Assembly (NCBI RefSeq): GCF_000421465.1 | Contig: NZ_ATXB01000001.1 | Location: forward strand, 2,635,001-2,699,000 | Direction: 5' to 3' | Length of the DNA stretch: 64,000 nucleotides | Source: Methylohalobius crimeensis 10Ki | GTDB taxonomy: Bacteria > Pseudomonadota > Gammaproteobacteria > Methylococcales > Methylothermaceae | In this document: in pieces, positions 55,553 through 64,000 of the stretch | How the letters are laid out: the number at the start of each line of letters is the position of its first letter | Numbering within the stretch: position 1 is the first letter of the stretch | Program-made: the position numbers and the translations under genes | Notes under the pieces: generated by a model | Databases searched by the model: none | What the model saw: the letters and a program-made list of their open reading frames with translations, nothing else | Told to the model about the DNA's origin: nothing

Positions 55553-56773
55553 ATGCCATTCAATACCGCCTTAAGCGGCCTCAACGCCGCTTCTCTGGAC
55601 CTTCAAACCACCGGCAACAACATCGCCAACGCCAATACGGTGGGCTTTAAAAAATCCCGCACCGAATTCGCCGAAGTGTTCGCCAATAATGTGTTCGGTT
55701 CCGGCAAAGCCACGCCGGGCAGCGGGGTCCGGGTCACCGAAGTGGCCCAGAACTTCTCCCAGGGCAATTTGGACTTCACCGAAAACGCCTTGGATTTGGC
55801 CATCAGCGGCCGGGGCTTCTTCGCCCTGACCGACAATCCGGACGGGCAACCGACCGCCTTCAGCCGCAACGGCGCCTTTCAGCTGGACAAGGAAGGACGC
55901 ATCGTGAACGATCAGGGCAAATACCTGTTCGGTTTTCGCAAGGACTTTTCCCAGGGCGCGCTCCAAGTCGAAACCGCCAAGGGACAACCGCAGGCATCCG
56001 ATGACGTAAAACTAAACGTCAACCTCAACGCCGCGGATACCACCCCGATCAATGCTTTCGATCCCACCGACCCGACCACCTACAATCAGGCCTCCTCGGT
56101 CACGGTCTACGACTCCCTGGGCAATCCCCATACCATTACCTCGTATTTCGTTTCGCAAAACCCCACGACCGCCAATTCCTGGGATGTCCATCAATACATC
56201 GACGGCACTACCGACACTCTGGGAAGCACTACCTTGGCATACGATACCAACGGCACATTGGTCAGCGTCGACGGCGACACCACGACGACCGAGGTGAATT
56301 ACGCTCCCTACGCCATCGACGGCGCCGAAGATTTGGCAATTACCTACAATTTCGCCGGCTCCACTCAGTTCAACAGCGATTTCAGCGTCAACAGCGTCTC
56401 TCAAAACGGCTTTGCCGCCGGCGATTTCACCGGGCTTGAAATCAACGACAAAGGGGTCCTGTTCGCCCGCTTCAGTAACGGCAATGCGGAGAAATTGGGG
56501 CAGATCGCCCTCGCCCGCTTCCAGAACGAACAAGGTCTGAGCAAGCTCGGCAATACCATGTGGGGAGAAAGCAGCCTCTCCGGAGAAAGGCTCATGGGCG
56601 TACCGGGAGAAAACAATTTGGGCACGATTCAATCGGGCGCGCTGGAATCCTCCAACGTGGATCTTTCCAAGCAACTGGTGCAACTGATTACCGCCCAGCA
56701 AAGCTATCAGGCCAACGCGGAGACCATTTCCACCGAGAACCAAGTGATTCAGACCCTTTTGAACCTCCGTTAA
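55553..56773 (+). CDS. flgE: Flagellar hook protein FlgE
   Basis: 406 residues; hook subunit. N-terminal ALSGLNAASLDLQTTGNNIANANTVGFKKSRTEFAEVF and the C-terminal LESSNVDLSKQLVQLITAQQSYQANAETIST define the family. The central domain (SVTVYDSLGNPHTITSYFV) matches hook domain 2. The ATG at 55553 follows AAGGAG; longer upstream reading has no support. Confidence 0.95.
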   Translation: MPFNTALSGLNAASLDLQTTGNNIANANTVGFKKSRTEFAEVFANNVFGSGKATPGSGVRVTEVAQNFSQGNLDFTENALDLAISGRGFFALTDNPDGQPTAFSRNGAFQLDKEGRIVNDQGKYLFGFRKDFSQGALQVETAKGQPQASDDVKLNVNLNAADTTPINAFDPTDPTTYNQASSVTVYDSLGNPHTITSYFVSQNPTTANSWDVHQYIDGTTDTLGSTTLAYDTNGTLVSVDGDTTTTEVNYAPYAIDGAEDLAITYNFAGSTQFNSDFSVNSVSQNGFAAGDFTGLEINDKGVLFARFSNGNAEKLGQIALARFQNEQGLSKLGNTMWGESSLSGERLMGVPGENNLGTIQSGALESSNVDLSKQLVQLITAQQSYQANAETISTENQVIQTLLNLR

Positions 56774-56785
56774 GGGAGCTAAATC

Positions 56786-57526
56786 ATGGATCGTAGCTTA
56801 TTTGTCGCCATGAGCGGTGCCCGGGAAACCCTTCAGGCGCAAACCGCGGTCAGCAACAACCTGGCCAACGTCAACACCACCGGTTTCAAGGCGGATCTGG
56901 AACAGTTTCGCAGCATGCCGGTGTTCGGCTCGGGACATCCCTCCCGGGTCTACGCCATGCACGAGCGCCCCGCCGCCGACTTCAATCCGGGCCCGATCCA
57001 AACCACCGGTCGAGACCTGGACGTGGCGATCCAGGGAGAAGGCTGGCTGGCGGTGCAGGCGGTCGACGGCTCCGAGGCCTATACCCGCCGCGGGGATCTT
57101 CGAATCTCACCGGAAGGGTTGCTGCAAACCGGCAACGGTCTTTTGGTCATGGGACAAAACGGCCCGGTGGCCGTCCCGCCGGCACAAAAGGTGGAAATCG
57201 CCCAGGACGGCACCCTCAGCGTCGTCCCTCTGGGTGAAGACCCGGACGTGCTGGCGGTGGTCGACCGGGTCAAACTGGTCGATCCCCCCCTCGATCGACT
57301 CGAGAAGGGGGAGGACGGCCTGATCCGTCTTAAAGAAGGAGGAACCGCGGACGCCGTCGCTCGCGTCAAGCTGACCCAGGGCGCCCTGGAGGGCAGCAAT
57401 GTCAATTCCGTCGACGCGCTGGTGGATATGATCGAGTTGGCGCGCCGGTTCGAACTCCAGGTCAAAATGATGAAGACCGTCGAAGAAGACGCCGACGCGA
57501 CCGCCCAATTGTTACGCACGGGATAA
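56786..57526 (+). CDS. flgF: Flagellar basal-body rod protein FlgF
   Basis: 246 residues. [38 protein letters not shown] and the C-terminal GALEGSNVNSVDALVDMIELARRFELQVKMM are FlgF. Distal-proximal rod junction protein. Next in the operon after flgE, 12 bases away. Confidence 0.95.
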   Translation: MDRSLFVAMSGARETLQAQTAVSNNLANVNTTGFKADLEQFRSMPVFGSGHPSRVYAMHERPAADFNPGPIQTTGRDLDVAIQGEGWLAVQAVDGSEAYTRRGDLRISPEGLLQTGNGLLVMGQNGPVAVPPAQKVEIAQDGTLSVVPLGEDPDVLAVVDRVKLVDPPLDRLEKGEDGLIRLKEGGTADAVARVKLTQGALEGSNVNSVDALVDMIELARRFELQVKMMKTVEEDADATAQLLRTG

Positions 57527-57543
57527 CCAGAGGAGATTGAAAC

Positions 57544-58332
57544 ATGACCGATCGAGCCCTTTGGGTGGCCAAAACCGGCCTCGACGCCCAACAAACCCGC
57601 ATGGCGGTAACCTCCAACAACCTGGCCAACGTCAACACCACCGGCTTCAAAAAAAGCCGCGCCCTGTTCGAGGATCTTCTCTACCAGAACGTGCGCCAGG
57701 TGGGGGCCCAGTCCAGCCAGAATACCGAACTACCCTCCGGGCTTCAGCTGGGGACGGGCGTGAAGGTGGTCGCCACGGAAAAACTCCATACCCAGGGCAA
57801 TATCGTCGAAACCGGCAACCCCCTGGATGTCGCCATCGAGGGACGGGGATTCTTTCAGGTATTGATGCCCAACGGCGACCTCGCCTACACCCGCAACGGA
57901 TCGTTCAAAATGAACGCCGAGGGGCAACTGGTGACCGCCAACGGGTATTTTCTCGAGCCGGCCATCACCGTGCCGTCCAACGCCACCAGCCTCACCATCG
58001 GCCGGGACGGCATCGTCTCCGCCTCGCTCCCCGGAACCGCGGCGCCCCAGCAATTGGGGCAACTGCAATTGGCCAGCTTCGTCAATCCCACCGGCCTCGA
58101 ACCGGTGGGCGAAAACCTGTTCAGAGAATCCATGGCCAGCGGTACGCCCACCATCGGCAACCCGAGCGAGGACGAACGCGGCGCGTTGGTGCAACACAGC
58201 CTGGAAACCTCCAACGTCAACGTGGTGGAAGAGATGGTCAACATGATCGAAACCCAGCGCGCCTACGAAATGACCTCCAAGGCCATCTCCACCACCGATC
58301 AAATGCTGGCGTTCGTCACCAACAACTTGTGA
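57544..58332 (+). CDS. flgG: Flagellar basal-body rod protein FlgG
   Basis: 262 residues; distal rod. [43 protein letters not shown] and the C-terminal [29 protein letters not shown] are diagnostic. Its TGA overlaps the flgH start (TGATG). Confidence 0.97.
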   Translation: MTDRALWVAKTGLDAQQTRMAVTSNNLANVNTTGFKKSRALFEDLLYQNVRQVGAQSSQNTELPSGLQLGTGVKVVATEKLHTQGNIVETGNPLDVAIEGRGFFQVLMPNGDLAYTRNGSFKMNAEGQLVTANGYFLEPAITVPSNATSLTIGRDGIVSASLPGTAAPQQLGQLQLASFVNPTGLEPVGENLFRESMASGTPTIGNPSEDERGALVQHSLETSNVNVVEEMVNMIETQRAYEMTSKAISTTDQMLAFVTNNL

Positions 58333-59009
58333 TGACCATGGTCAGACTCATCGTCCTGGGAATCGCCGTTCTATCGGCGGGCTGCAACACCCTGCCGGAA
58401 TCCATGCCGCGGCATAACCCGGCTTTCGCCCCGGCCCCGCCGCGTTATGCTTCCCGGCCGCTCCAGCCCACCGGCAGCATTTATCAGGCCCATTCGGACA
58501 TGCGTCTGTTCGAGAACCTGACCGCACGCCGCGTGGGCGATATCCTCACCATTCGCTTGGTGGAAGAAACCGACGCTTCCAAGGACAGCGAGCTGCAAAT
58601 CCAAAAAGGCAATAATATCGGCGCCTCCGCGCCCATTTTGTTCGGTCAATCCAAAATAATGGGGGTGGAGTGGGAAAGCGAGGTCACCACGGATAAGAAC
58701 TACAACGGCGAAGGGCAATCCAGCCAAAGCAATCAACTCACCGGCACCGTGACCGTCACCGTGGTGGAAGTCCTTCCCAACGGGAACCTTCGGGTCCAGG
58801 GGGAAAAGCGCCTGACCATCAACGACGGCCACGAATACGTCCGTCTGGCCGGCGTCGTGCGCCCGGTGGACATCGACGTGGACAACGCCGTGCCCTCCAC
58901 CAAGGTGGCCGACGCCACCATCATGTACACCGGCGAGGGAGCGATGGCGGACGTCAAGGAAGTGGGTTGGATGACGCGCTTCTTCAACAGCTTGTTCTTC
59001 CCCTTCTGA
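58332..59009 (+). CDS. flgH: Flagellar L-ring protein FlgH
   Basis: 225 residues, a lipoprotein with lipobox VLSAGC. Mature part with SDMRLFENLTARRVGDILTIRLVEETDASK and the C-terminal VKEVGWMTRFFNSLFFPF forms the L-ring in the outer membrane. ATG at 58332 shares its A with the flgG stop; a second ATG follows two codons later. Confidence 0.96.
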   Translation: MTMVRLIVLGIAVLSAGCNTLPESMPRHNPAFAPAPPRYASRPLQPTGSIYQAHSDMRLFENLTARRVGDILTIRLVEETDASKDSELQIQKGNNIGASAPILFGQSKIMGVEWESEVTTDKNYNGEGQSSQSNQLTGTVTVTVVEVLPNGNLRVQGEKRLTINDGHEYVRLAGVVRPVDIDVDNAVPSTKVADATIMYTGEGAMADVKEVGWMTRFFNSLFFPF

Positions 59010-59031
59010 TACCGAGCTAGAGGTATAGCCC

Positions 59032-60135
59032 ATGAGATGGATATGGATCGCGGCCTGGTTGTGCTTGTGTTTCACCCTTGCCGCCCGAGCCGAGCGAATC
59101 AAGGATCTGGCCGCGATCGCCGGCGTTCGGAACAACCAGCTGATCGGCTACGGCTTGGTGGTGGGTCTCAACGGCACCGGCGATAACACCACCAATATCA
59201 AATTCACCGGCCAAAGTCTGCGCAACATGCTGACGCGACTGGGGGTCAACCTACCTCCCGGCATCAATTTGCGAACCAAGAACGTCGCCGCGGTTTCCGT
59301 TCACGCAGTGTTGCCCCCTTTCGCCAAACCCGGCCAGACCATCGACGTGACGGTCTCCTCCCTCGGCGACGCCGACAGCCTGCGCGGCGGCTCGCTGCTG
59401 ATGACGCCCCTCAAGGGCGTGGACGGCCAGGTATACGCCATCGCCCAAGGGGACCTGCTGGTGGGCGGCCTGAGCGCGTCGGGACGGGACGGATCGCGGA
59501 TTACCGTCAACGTCCCCAGCGCCGGGCGGATTCCGGCCGGGGCCACGGTGGAACAAACGGTTCCCACACCCTTCGGCGACGCCAAATATCTGACCTTGAA
59601 CCTGCACCAACCCGATTTCACCACCGCCCAGCACATCGCCGGCGCCATCAATCGAGTACTGGGACCGAATACCGCCAACCCCTTGGACTCCGCCTCGGTT
59701 CGGGTGAGCGCCCCCCAGGACCCGGGCCAGAAAGTGAGCTTCCTGTCGATGATTGAAAATCTGTCCGTGGAACCCGGCGAGGCTTCGGCCAAGGTGATCG
59801 TCAACTCGCGCACCGGAACGGTGGTGATCAGCCGGCACGTCCGCGTCCAGCCGGCCGCGGTGTCCCATGGGAACCTGGTGGTTACCATTCGGGAAAATCC
59901 CGAGGTTAGCCAGCCGGAACCCTTTTCCCGGGGCGGAACCACCCAAGTGGTTCCGCGATCGGATGTCCAGATCGAAGAGGAGGGAAAACATATGTTCGTC
60001 TTCGATCCCGGCGTCTCCCTGAACGAACTGGTTCGCGCGGTCAACCAGGTGGGAGCCGCCCCTTCCGACCTGGTGGCCATCCTGGAGGCGCTCAAAAGCG
60101 CCGGCGCTCTGCAGGCAGAAATGATTGTGATCTAA
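59032..60135 (+). CDS. flgI: Flagellar P-ring protein FlgI
   Basis: 367 residues with a signal peptide ([19 protein letters not shown]) and the FlgI body ([81 protein letters not shown]). Periplasmic P-ring subunit around the rod, assembled with FlgA from this window. Confidence 0.97.
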   Translation: MRWIWIAAWLCLCFTLAARAERIKDLAAIAGVRNNQLIGYGLVVGLNGTGDNTTNIKFTGQSLRNMLTRLGVNLPPGINLRTKNVAAVSVHAVLPPFAKPGQTIDVTVSSLGDADSLRGGSLLMTPLKGVDGQVYAIAQGDLLVGGLSASGRDGSRITVNVPSAGRIPAGATVEQTVPTPFGDAKYLTLNLHQPDFTTAQHIAGAINRVLGPNTANPLDSASVRVSAPQDPGQKVSFLSMIENLSVEPGEASAKVIVNSRTGTVVISRHVRVQPAAVSHGNLVVTIRENPEVSQPEPFSRGGTTQVVPRSDVQIEEEGKHMFVFDPGVSLNELVRAVNQVGAAPSDLVAILEALKSAGALQAEMIVI

Positions 60136-60139
60136 AGTT

Positions 60140-61165
60140 ATGCGCACTTCCGCCGATATCTATACCGACTTCTCGCAGCTCGCCGACTTGAAACGGCAGT
60201 CCAAGCAGGACAAAAACGCCGCGCTCAAGGAGGTGGCCAAACAATTCGAAGCGGTCTTTGTACAGATGATGCTCAAGCAGATGCGCCAGGCCAGCCCCGG
60301 AGACCCGATCTTCGACAGCAACCGCAGCCAGTTTTATCGGGACATGCACGATCAACAACTCGCCTTGCACCTCTCCGACCGGGGCAACCTCGGCATCGCC
60401 GACATGATCGTTCGGCAATTGGGCGATCGGCGGACACCCGGCGCAAGTCCCCAATCGCTGGAAGACTACCGTGCCGAGGCGATTTCCTCGGAACAAGTCT
60501 TGGGGGTGGAAGAAGGACGCCGTGAACGCCTCTTCGAGAGATCCCCCCACTCAACCCTCCCCCCAGCGGGGGGAGGGCCAGGGAGGGGGGGCGTCAACAC
60601 ATCCGACTGGGATATCCCCGACTCCTCCAATCCTCTGTCTGCTTTTTCGGAAAATCGATCTGAGGCAGGCAAGGAAATTAGAAGCACGCCACCCAACCGC
60701 TTCGAATCGCCACAACAGTTCCTCCGAACCCTTTACCCCGAAGCGAAGGAAGTGGCGGATAAAATCGGGCTCGATCCCAAGCTGCTTCTGGCGCAGGCGG
60801 CCCTGGAAACCGGTTGGGGACAAAAGGTGATCCATCATTCCGACGGCCGCAGCAGCCATAACCTGTTCAATATCAAGGCCGGCCGCCGTTGGCCCGGAGA
60901 AAAAGTTCAGGTCGATACCTTGGAATATTTGGACGGCGTGGCGGTGAAAAAGCGGGCGGCCTTCCGCGCCTATCCCGACTACCGCCAAAGCTTCGAGGAT
61001 TATCTGGATCTGCTCCGACGCCCGCGCTACGCCGAAGCGTTACAGCACACCGACGATCCGCGGCACTACTTGAACGCATTGCAACGCGCCGGTTACGCGA
61101 CCGATCCCCATTATGCGGACAAGATTCTATCCATCTATCAACGCGAATATTCGGCCTCGCTGTGA
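60140..61165 (+). CDS. flgJ: Flagellar rod cap/peptidoglycan hydrolase FlgJ
   Basis: 341 residues. The N-terminal rod-binding domain (KEVAKQFEAVFVQMMLKQMRQASPGD) lies at about 30-100 and the C-terminal GH73 muramidase with the catalytic glutamate in AALETGWGQKVI at about 200-330. Between them is a Pro/Gly/Ser-rich linker whose DNA contains a perfect REP-like hairpin (60555-60577). This type (FlgJ with hydrolase) is common in beta- and gammaproteobacteria. The linker is variable between species. Confidence 0.95.
   Translation: MRTSADIYTDFSQLADLKRQSKQDKNAALKEVAKQFEAVFVQMMLKQMRQASPGDPIFDSNRSQFYRDMHDQQLALHLSDRGNLGIADMIVRQLGDRRTPGASPQSLEDYRAEAISSEQVLGVEEGRRERLFERSPHSTLPPAGGGPGRGGVNTSDWDIPDSSNPLSAFSENRSEAGKEIRSTPPNRFESPQQFLRTLYPEAKEVADKIGLDPKLLLAQAALETGWGQKVIHHSDGRSSHNLFNIKAGRRWPGEKVQVDTLEYLDGVAVKKRAAFRAYPDYRQSFEDYLDLLRRPRYAEALQHTDDPRHYLNALQRAGYATDPHYADKILSIYQREYSASL
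60555..60577. repeat. REP-like palindrome inside the flgJ linker
   Basis: CCCTCCCCCC-AGC-GGGGGGAGGG is a perfect 10-bp hairpin read in frame as part of the FlgJ linker. It resembles the GC-rich palindromes within element A. Confidence 0.75.
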
Positions 61166-61183
61166 GGCGGAAGAGGATAAAAC

Positions 61184-62824
61184 ATGGGCAGCAACCTTCT
61201 AGACATTGCCACCTCCGCACTCCGGGTCAATCAGCGCGCCCTCGACACCACCGGTCACAACATCGCCAACGTCAACACCGAGGGCTACAACCGCCAGCGG
61301 GTGGAAGTGGCCACCCGTCAGCCACGCTTTTCCGGGGCGGGATATCTCGGCACCGGGGTCGAAACCACCGCCATCAAACGCGCCTATGACGACTTCCTCA
61401 CCACCCGCCTCCGCAACACCACCAGCGGCTTTGCCGAAATCGACCAATATCACCGCTTGACCGCGCAAATCGACAACATCGTCGCCGACCCGGATATCGG
61501 CGTCGCTTCGGCGATGGAGCATTTTTTCAACGCCGCTCACGATGTGGCCAGCGATCCCACTTCCATTCCGGCCCGCCAAACCCTACTCAGCGAGGCGGAA
61601 ACCCTCGCCGACCGTTTCAACACCCTGGATGCGCGGTTTAAACAGCTCGACAGCCAAACCCAGCACGATCTGCGCAACCATATCGGTGAAATCAACGTCT
61701 TGGCCGAGGAGATCGCCGATCTCAACGAGAAGATCGTGTTCGAAACGGGTCGCTCCCAGGGCAAGCCGCCCAACGATCTGCTCGATCAACGGGCGCTGAG
61801 AATCCAGCAACTGGCGGAAAAAATCGACGTCACCACCGTGGCTCAGGATAACGGGGCCGTCAGCGTCATGATCGGCAACGGTCAAAGCCTGGTCAACGAT
61901 GCCCGCGCCAGCCGGCTGGACCTGAAACCCAATAACTTGGACCCGAAGGTCCAGGAAATCATTCTGACCACCGGCGACGCCGCCACCACCGTCACCGGCG
62001 CCCTCTCGGGCGGGGAAGTCGGCGGTCTGCTGCGCTTTCGCGAGGAAGTCCTGGCGCCCACGCAAAACAAGCTCGGTCGCCTGGCCGTCGGTCTTGCGGT
62101 GGAATTCAATCAACTCCATGAGAGCGGCTACGATCTGGACAGTAACCCGGGAGCAAAATTCTTCAACTTCCAGAGCCCCGAAATTCCGGTCACCCGGGAC
62201 AGCACCGGAACCGGCACGGTCGCCGTCTCTTACGCCGACCCCTCCGACCTCCGGGCCAGCGATTATCGACTCCATTACGAAAGCGGTAATTTCACCCTCA
62301 CCCGCCTCAGCGATCAAACCCAGTTCAACTTCACGGCTTCCGATTTCCCGGCGACGGTCGACGGCATTCAGATCGACGTTCCCAGCGCTCCCACCGGCCC
62401 TTCCACTTTTCTGATTCGCCCCACTGCCGATGCGGCGGGCAAACTCGAGGTTGCCCTCGGCGATCCCCGCCAGGTGGCCGCCGCCGATGCGATCGGCGCG
62501 ATGGGGAACAACGGCAACGCGCTCCAATTGGCGGCGCTGGATTCCGCCAAGGGTATGCTGGGAGGGACCGCCACCTTCCAGGATGCCTACAGCCAGATGG
62601 TGGCGGAAGTGGGTACCCTGACCCGCTCGGCCGAAATCAGCCGCGGCGCCCAGGAAGCGCTCAAACAGCAAGCCACCCAGGCCCGCGCGGAGGTCTCGGG
62701 AGTCAATCTGGACGAGGAAGCGGCCAATTTGGTCAGGTTTCAGCAGGCTTATCAAGCCGCCGCGGAAGTGGTCAGCGTCGCCAGCCAGACCTTCGATACC
62801 TTGATCAACGCCGTCAGGAGCTAA
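61184..62824 (+). CDS. flgK: Flagellar hook-associated protein FlgK (HAP1)
   Basis: 546 residues. N-terminal DIATSALRVNQRALDTTGHNIANVNTEGYNRQRVE and C-terminal VSGVNLDEEAANLVRFQQAYQAAAEVVSVASQTFDTLINAV are HAP1 signatures. Joins the hook to the filament; client of FlgN. Its length is typical of bacteria with no extra domain. Confidence 0.96.
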   Translation: MGSNLLDIATSALRVNQRALDTTGHNIANVNTEGYNRQRVEVATRQPRFSGAGYLGTGVETTAIKRAYDDFLTTRLRNTTSGFAEIDQYHRLTAQIDNIVADPDIGVASAMEHFFNAAHDVASDPTSIPARQTLLSEAETLADRFNTLDARFKQLDSQTQHDLRNHIGEINVLAEEIADLNEKIVFETGRSQGKPPNDLLDQRALRIQQLAEKIDVTTVAQDNGAVSVMIGNGQSLVNDARASRLDLKPNNLDPKVQEIILTTGDAATTVTGALSGGEVGGLLRFREEVLAPTQNKLGRLAVGLAVEFNQLHESGYDLDSNPGAKFFNFQSPEIPVTRDSTGTGTVAVSYADPSDLRASDYRLHYESGNFTLTRLSDQTQFNFTASDFPATVDGIQIDVPSAPTGPSTFLIRPTADAAGKLEVALGDPRQVAAADAIGAMGNNGNALQLAALDSAKGMLGGTATFQDAYSQMVAEVGTLTRSAEISRGAQEALKQQATQARAEVSGVNLDEEAANLVRFQQAYQAAAEVVSVASQTFDTLINAVRS

Positions 62825-62829
62825 TTATC

Positions 62830-63798
62830 ATGCGCCTTTCCACCTCCCTGATGCAGCAGTTGGGCGTCAACGCCATCCTCGACCAACAGAGCAAGCTCAA
62901 CAAGACCCAATTGCAGCTGGCCACCGGAAAAACCCATCTGACGCCCGCCGACGATCCCATCGCCGCCGCCCGCGGTCTGAATCTGCAGGAGGAAATCCGG
63001 AAACACGAACAATATCAGGACAATATTGACGCCGCCACCAACCGCTTGTCGCTGGAAGAGTCCACCCTCTCCTCGCTGGGCAATATGCTTCACCGGGTCC
63101 GGGAGTTGGCGGTTCAGGCGAACAATCAAGCCACTTTGAAGCCCGAGGACGAGCAGGCGATCGCCCATGAAGCCCGGCAACTTCTGGATGAGATGGTGGG
63201 ACTGGCCAACACCAAGAACGCCAACGGCGAATACCTGTTTGCCGGCACCCGCTCCCATACCCAACCCTATTCGGACACACCCGACCCGGCACCGGACTTT
63301 TTCGTCTATCAGGGAGACGCCAACCAGCGCCAGATTCAGATCGGCCCCACCCGCCGTATCGCCGACGGCGATTCCGGCGCCGCCGTATTCGAAAATATTC
63401 CCGTCGAGGGAGGGTTCGCCGACACCAACTTATTCAATATCGTTCACCACTTCGCCCTCGCCCTGGAAGACAATCCCCCCGATAACGACAACGATCCGTC
63501 CACCGGGATTCCAGCCGCCGAGGACATTATCAACGACACCCTGAGCAATCTGGACAACGCCCTGGAGCGGATCAACACGGTTCGCGCCGGCGTGGGGGCC
63601 AGACTGAACGCCGTCGACGAGCAACAGCGAGTCAACGAACACTTCGTCGTGGAAATGCAAGGCAATTTATCCGAGATACAGGATCTCGACTATGCCGGGG
63701 CCATCAGCCGTTTCAATCTTCAGCAAACGGCGCTTCAGGCGGCGCAACAGGCGTTCGTCAGAGTTCAGGGGCTATCGCTTTTCAATTTCTTGGGTTAG
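62830..63798 (+). CDS. flgL: Flagellar hook-associated protein FlgL (HAP3)
   Basis: 322 residues. MRLSTSLMQQLGVNAILDQQSKLNKTQLQLATGKTHLTPADDPIAAARG at the N-terminus is flagellin-like and the C-terminus (LQQTALQAAQQAFVRVQGLSLFNFLG) matches FlgL. Second hook-filament junction protein; last gene of the flg run. Confidence 0.95.
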   Translation: MRLSTSLMQQLGVNAILDQQSKLNKTQLQLATGKTHLTPADDPIAAARGLNLQEEIRKHEQYQDNIDAATNRLSLEESTLSSLGNMLHRVRELAVQANNQATLKPEDEQAIAHEARQLLDEMVGLANTKNANGEYLFAGTRSHTQPYSDTPDPAPDFFVYQGDANQRQIQIGPTRRIADGDSGAAVFENIPVEGGFADTNLFNIVHHFALALEDNPPDNDNDPSTGIPAAEDIINDTLSNLDNALERINTVRAGVGARLNAVDEQQRVNEHFVVEMQGNLSEIQDLDYAGAISRFNLQQTALQAAQQAFVRVQGLSLFNFLG

Positions 63799-63865
63799 TC
63801 TGTTCCCTCAAGCAGGGCGATTCTATTTTGCTTTCACCATGGGTCTGAGCTTGGGGGTAACAAGC

Positions 63866-64000
63866 ATGCGCATGCGTCTGACGACATTCCTGTTTTGCCT
63901 GGCGCTCATCTCGCCTGTCATCGCGGTAGCCGAGCCGCCCTATTGGCAGCCCGGAGCAAGCTATCTCGGTTTTCAGGCGGGCTGGGGTAAAGGCTTTTCC
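63866..64000 (+). CDS. Exported protein, 3' partial (unidentified)
   Basis: The frame from ATG 63866 gives 45 residues to the window end. A signal peptide (LTTFLFCLALISPVIAVAE) precedes PYWQPGASYLGFQAGWGKGFS. I cannot name it. The glycine/aromatic pattern after the signal could begin an outer-membrane beta barrel, but too little is present. A second in-frame ATG lies at 63872. Confidence 0.6.
   Translation, partial: MRMRLTTFLFCLALISPVIAVAEPPYWQPGASYLGFQAGWGKGFS

Overview
The window is GC-rich, densely packed gammaproteobacterial chromosome, most likely from an aerobic methanotroph of the Methylococcales type. The support is indirect, because no methane monooxygenase or methanol dehydrogenase gene lies here. 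It consists of a complete pqqABCDE cluster (PQQ is the methanol dehydrogenase cofactor), an octaheme hydroxylamine oxidoreductase with haoB and a cytochrome P460 (the nitrogen-oxide detoxification set of methanotrophs), and a bufferin-type metal-binding operon.

Layout. 1-8.9 kb: housekeeping genes. dnaB-alr-radA run on the minus strand; arsC-like, wrbA-like, hda, panE-like, xseB and ispA run on the plus strand. 8.9-12.7 kb: an FtsX-type permease and its ATPase diverge from tesA, the same arrangement as E. coli ybbP-ybbA/tesA. 12.7-14.5 kb: three mobile elements packed side by side. 14.5-22 kb: isochorismatase, HopJ, a GGDEF response regulator, sfsA, a BON protein, a small lipoprotein between two L,D-transpeptidases, and pgm. 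22-26 kb: P460 and a Tll0287-type cytochrome diverge from haoAB. 26-33.3 kb: a Uma2 gene and a broken relative, then a minus-strand operon for membrane microdomain proteins (AI-2E-type permease, NfeD, two SPFH proteins, NfeD protease) ending in a HerA-like ATPase. 33.4-38.2 kb: aldo/keto reductase, NhaC, and bufA-bufB-bufC. 38.4-40.1 kb: a second copy of the first insertion sequence between two small inverted-repeat elements. 40.1-45.5 kb: pgsA, purM, a TRL-like lipoprotein, acyP, groESL with a textbook CIRCE, and a moeB/thiF-like gene. 45.5-48.8 kb: pqqABCDE. 48.8-63.8 kb: flagellar genes flgN-flgM, flgA, cheV-cheR and flgBCDEFGHIJKL, interrupted between cheR and flgB by an IS110 element nested in a repeat. 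The last 135 bases begin an unidentified exported protein.

Regulation visible in the sequence: sigma-28 type promoters before flgM and cheV, a sigma-54 type GG-N10-GC promoter before flgB, a sigma-70 promoter plus CIRCE before groES, and a promoter before pqqA followed by a hairpin between pqqA and pqqB. FlgM is the anti-sigma-28 factor, so its own sigma-28 promoter would give feedback.

The most interesting points are these. The IS110 element has a recoverable empty site elsewhere in the window, and its non-coding left end carries stretches matching its own target and donor junctions, as expected of a bridge RNA. The bufferin precursor appears to be a lipoprotein with a long helical linker. 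A Lpp-like lipoprotein ending in lysine is flanked by two L,D-transpeptidases. Several families of small inverted-repeat elements, with the 1.45-kb insertion sequence, favour CTWAR-like target sites.
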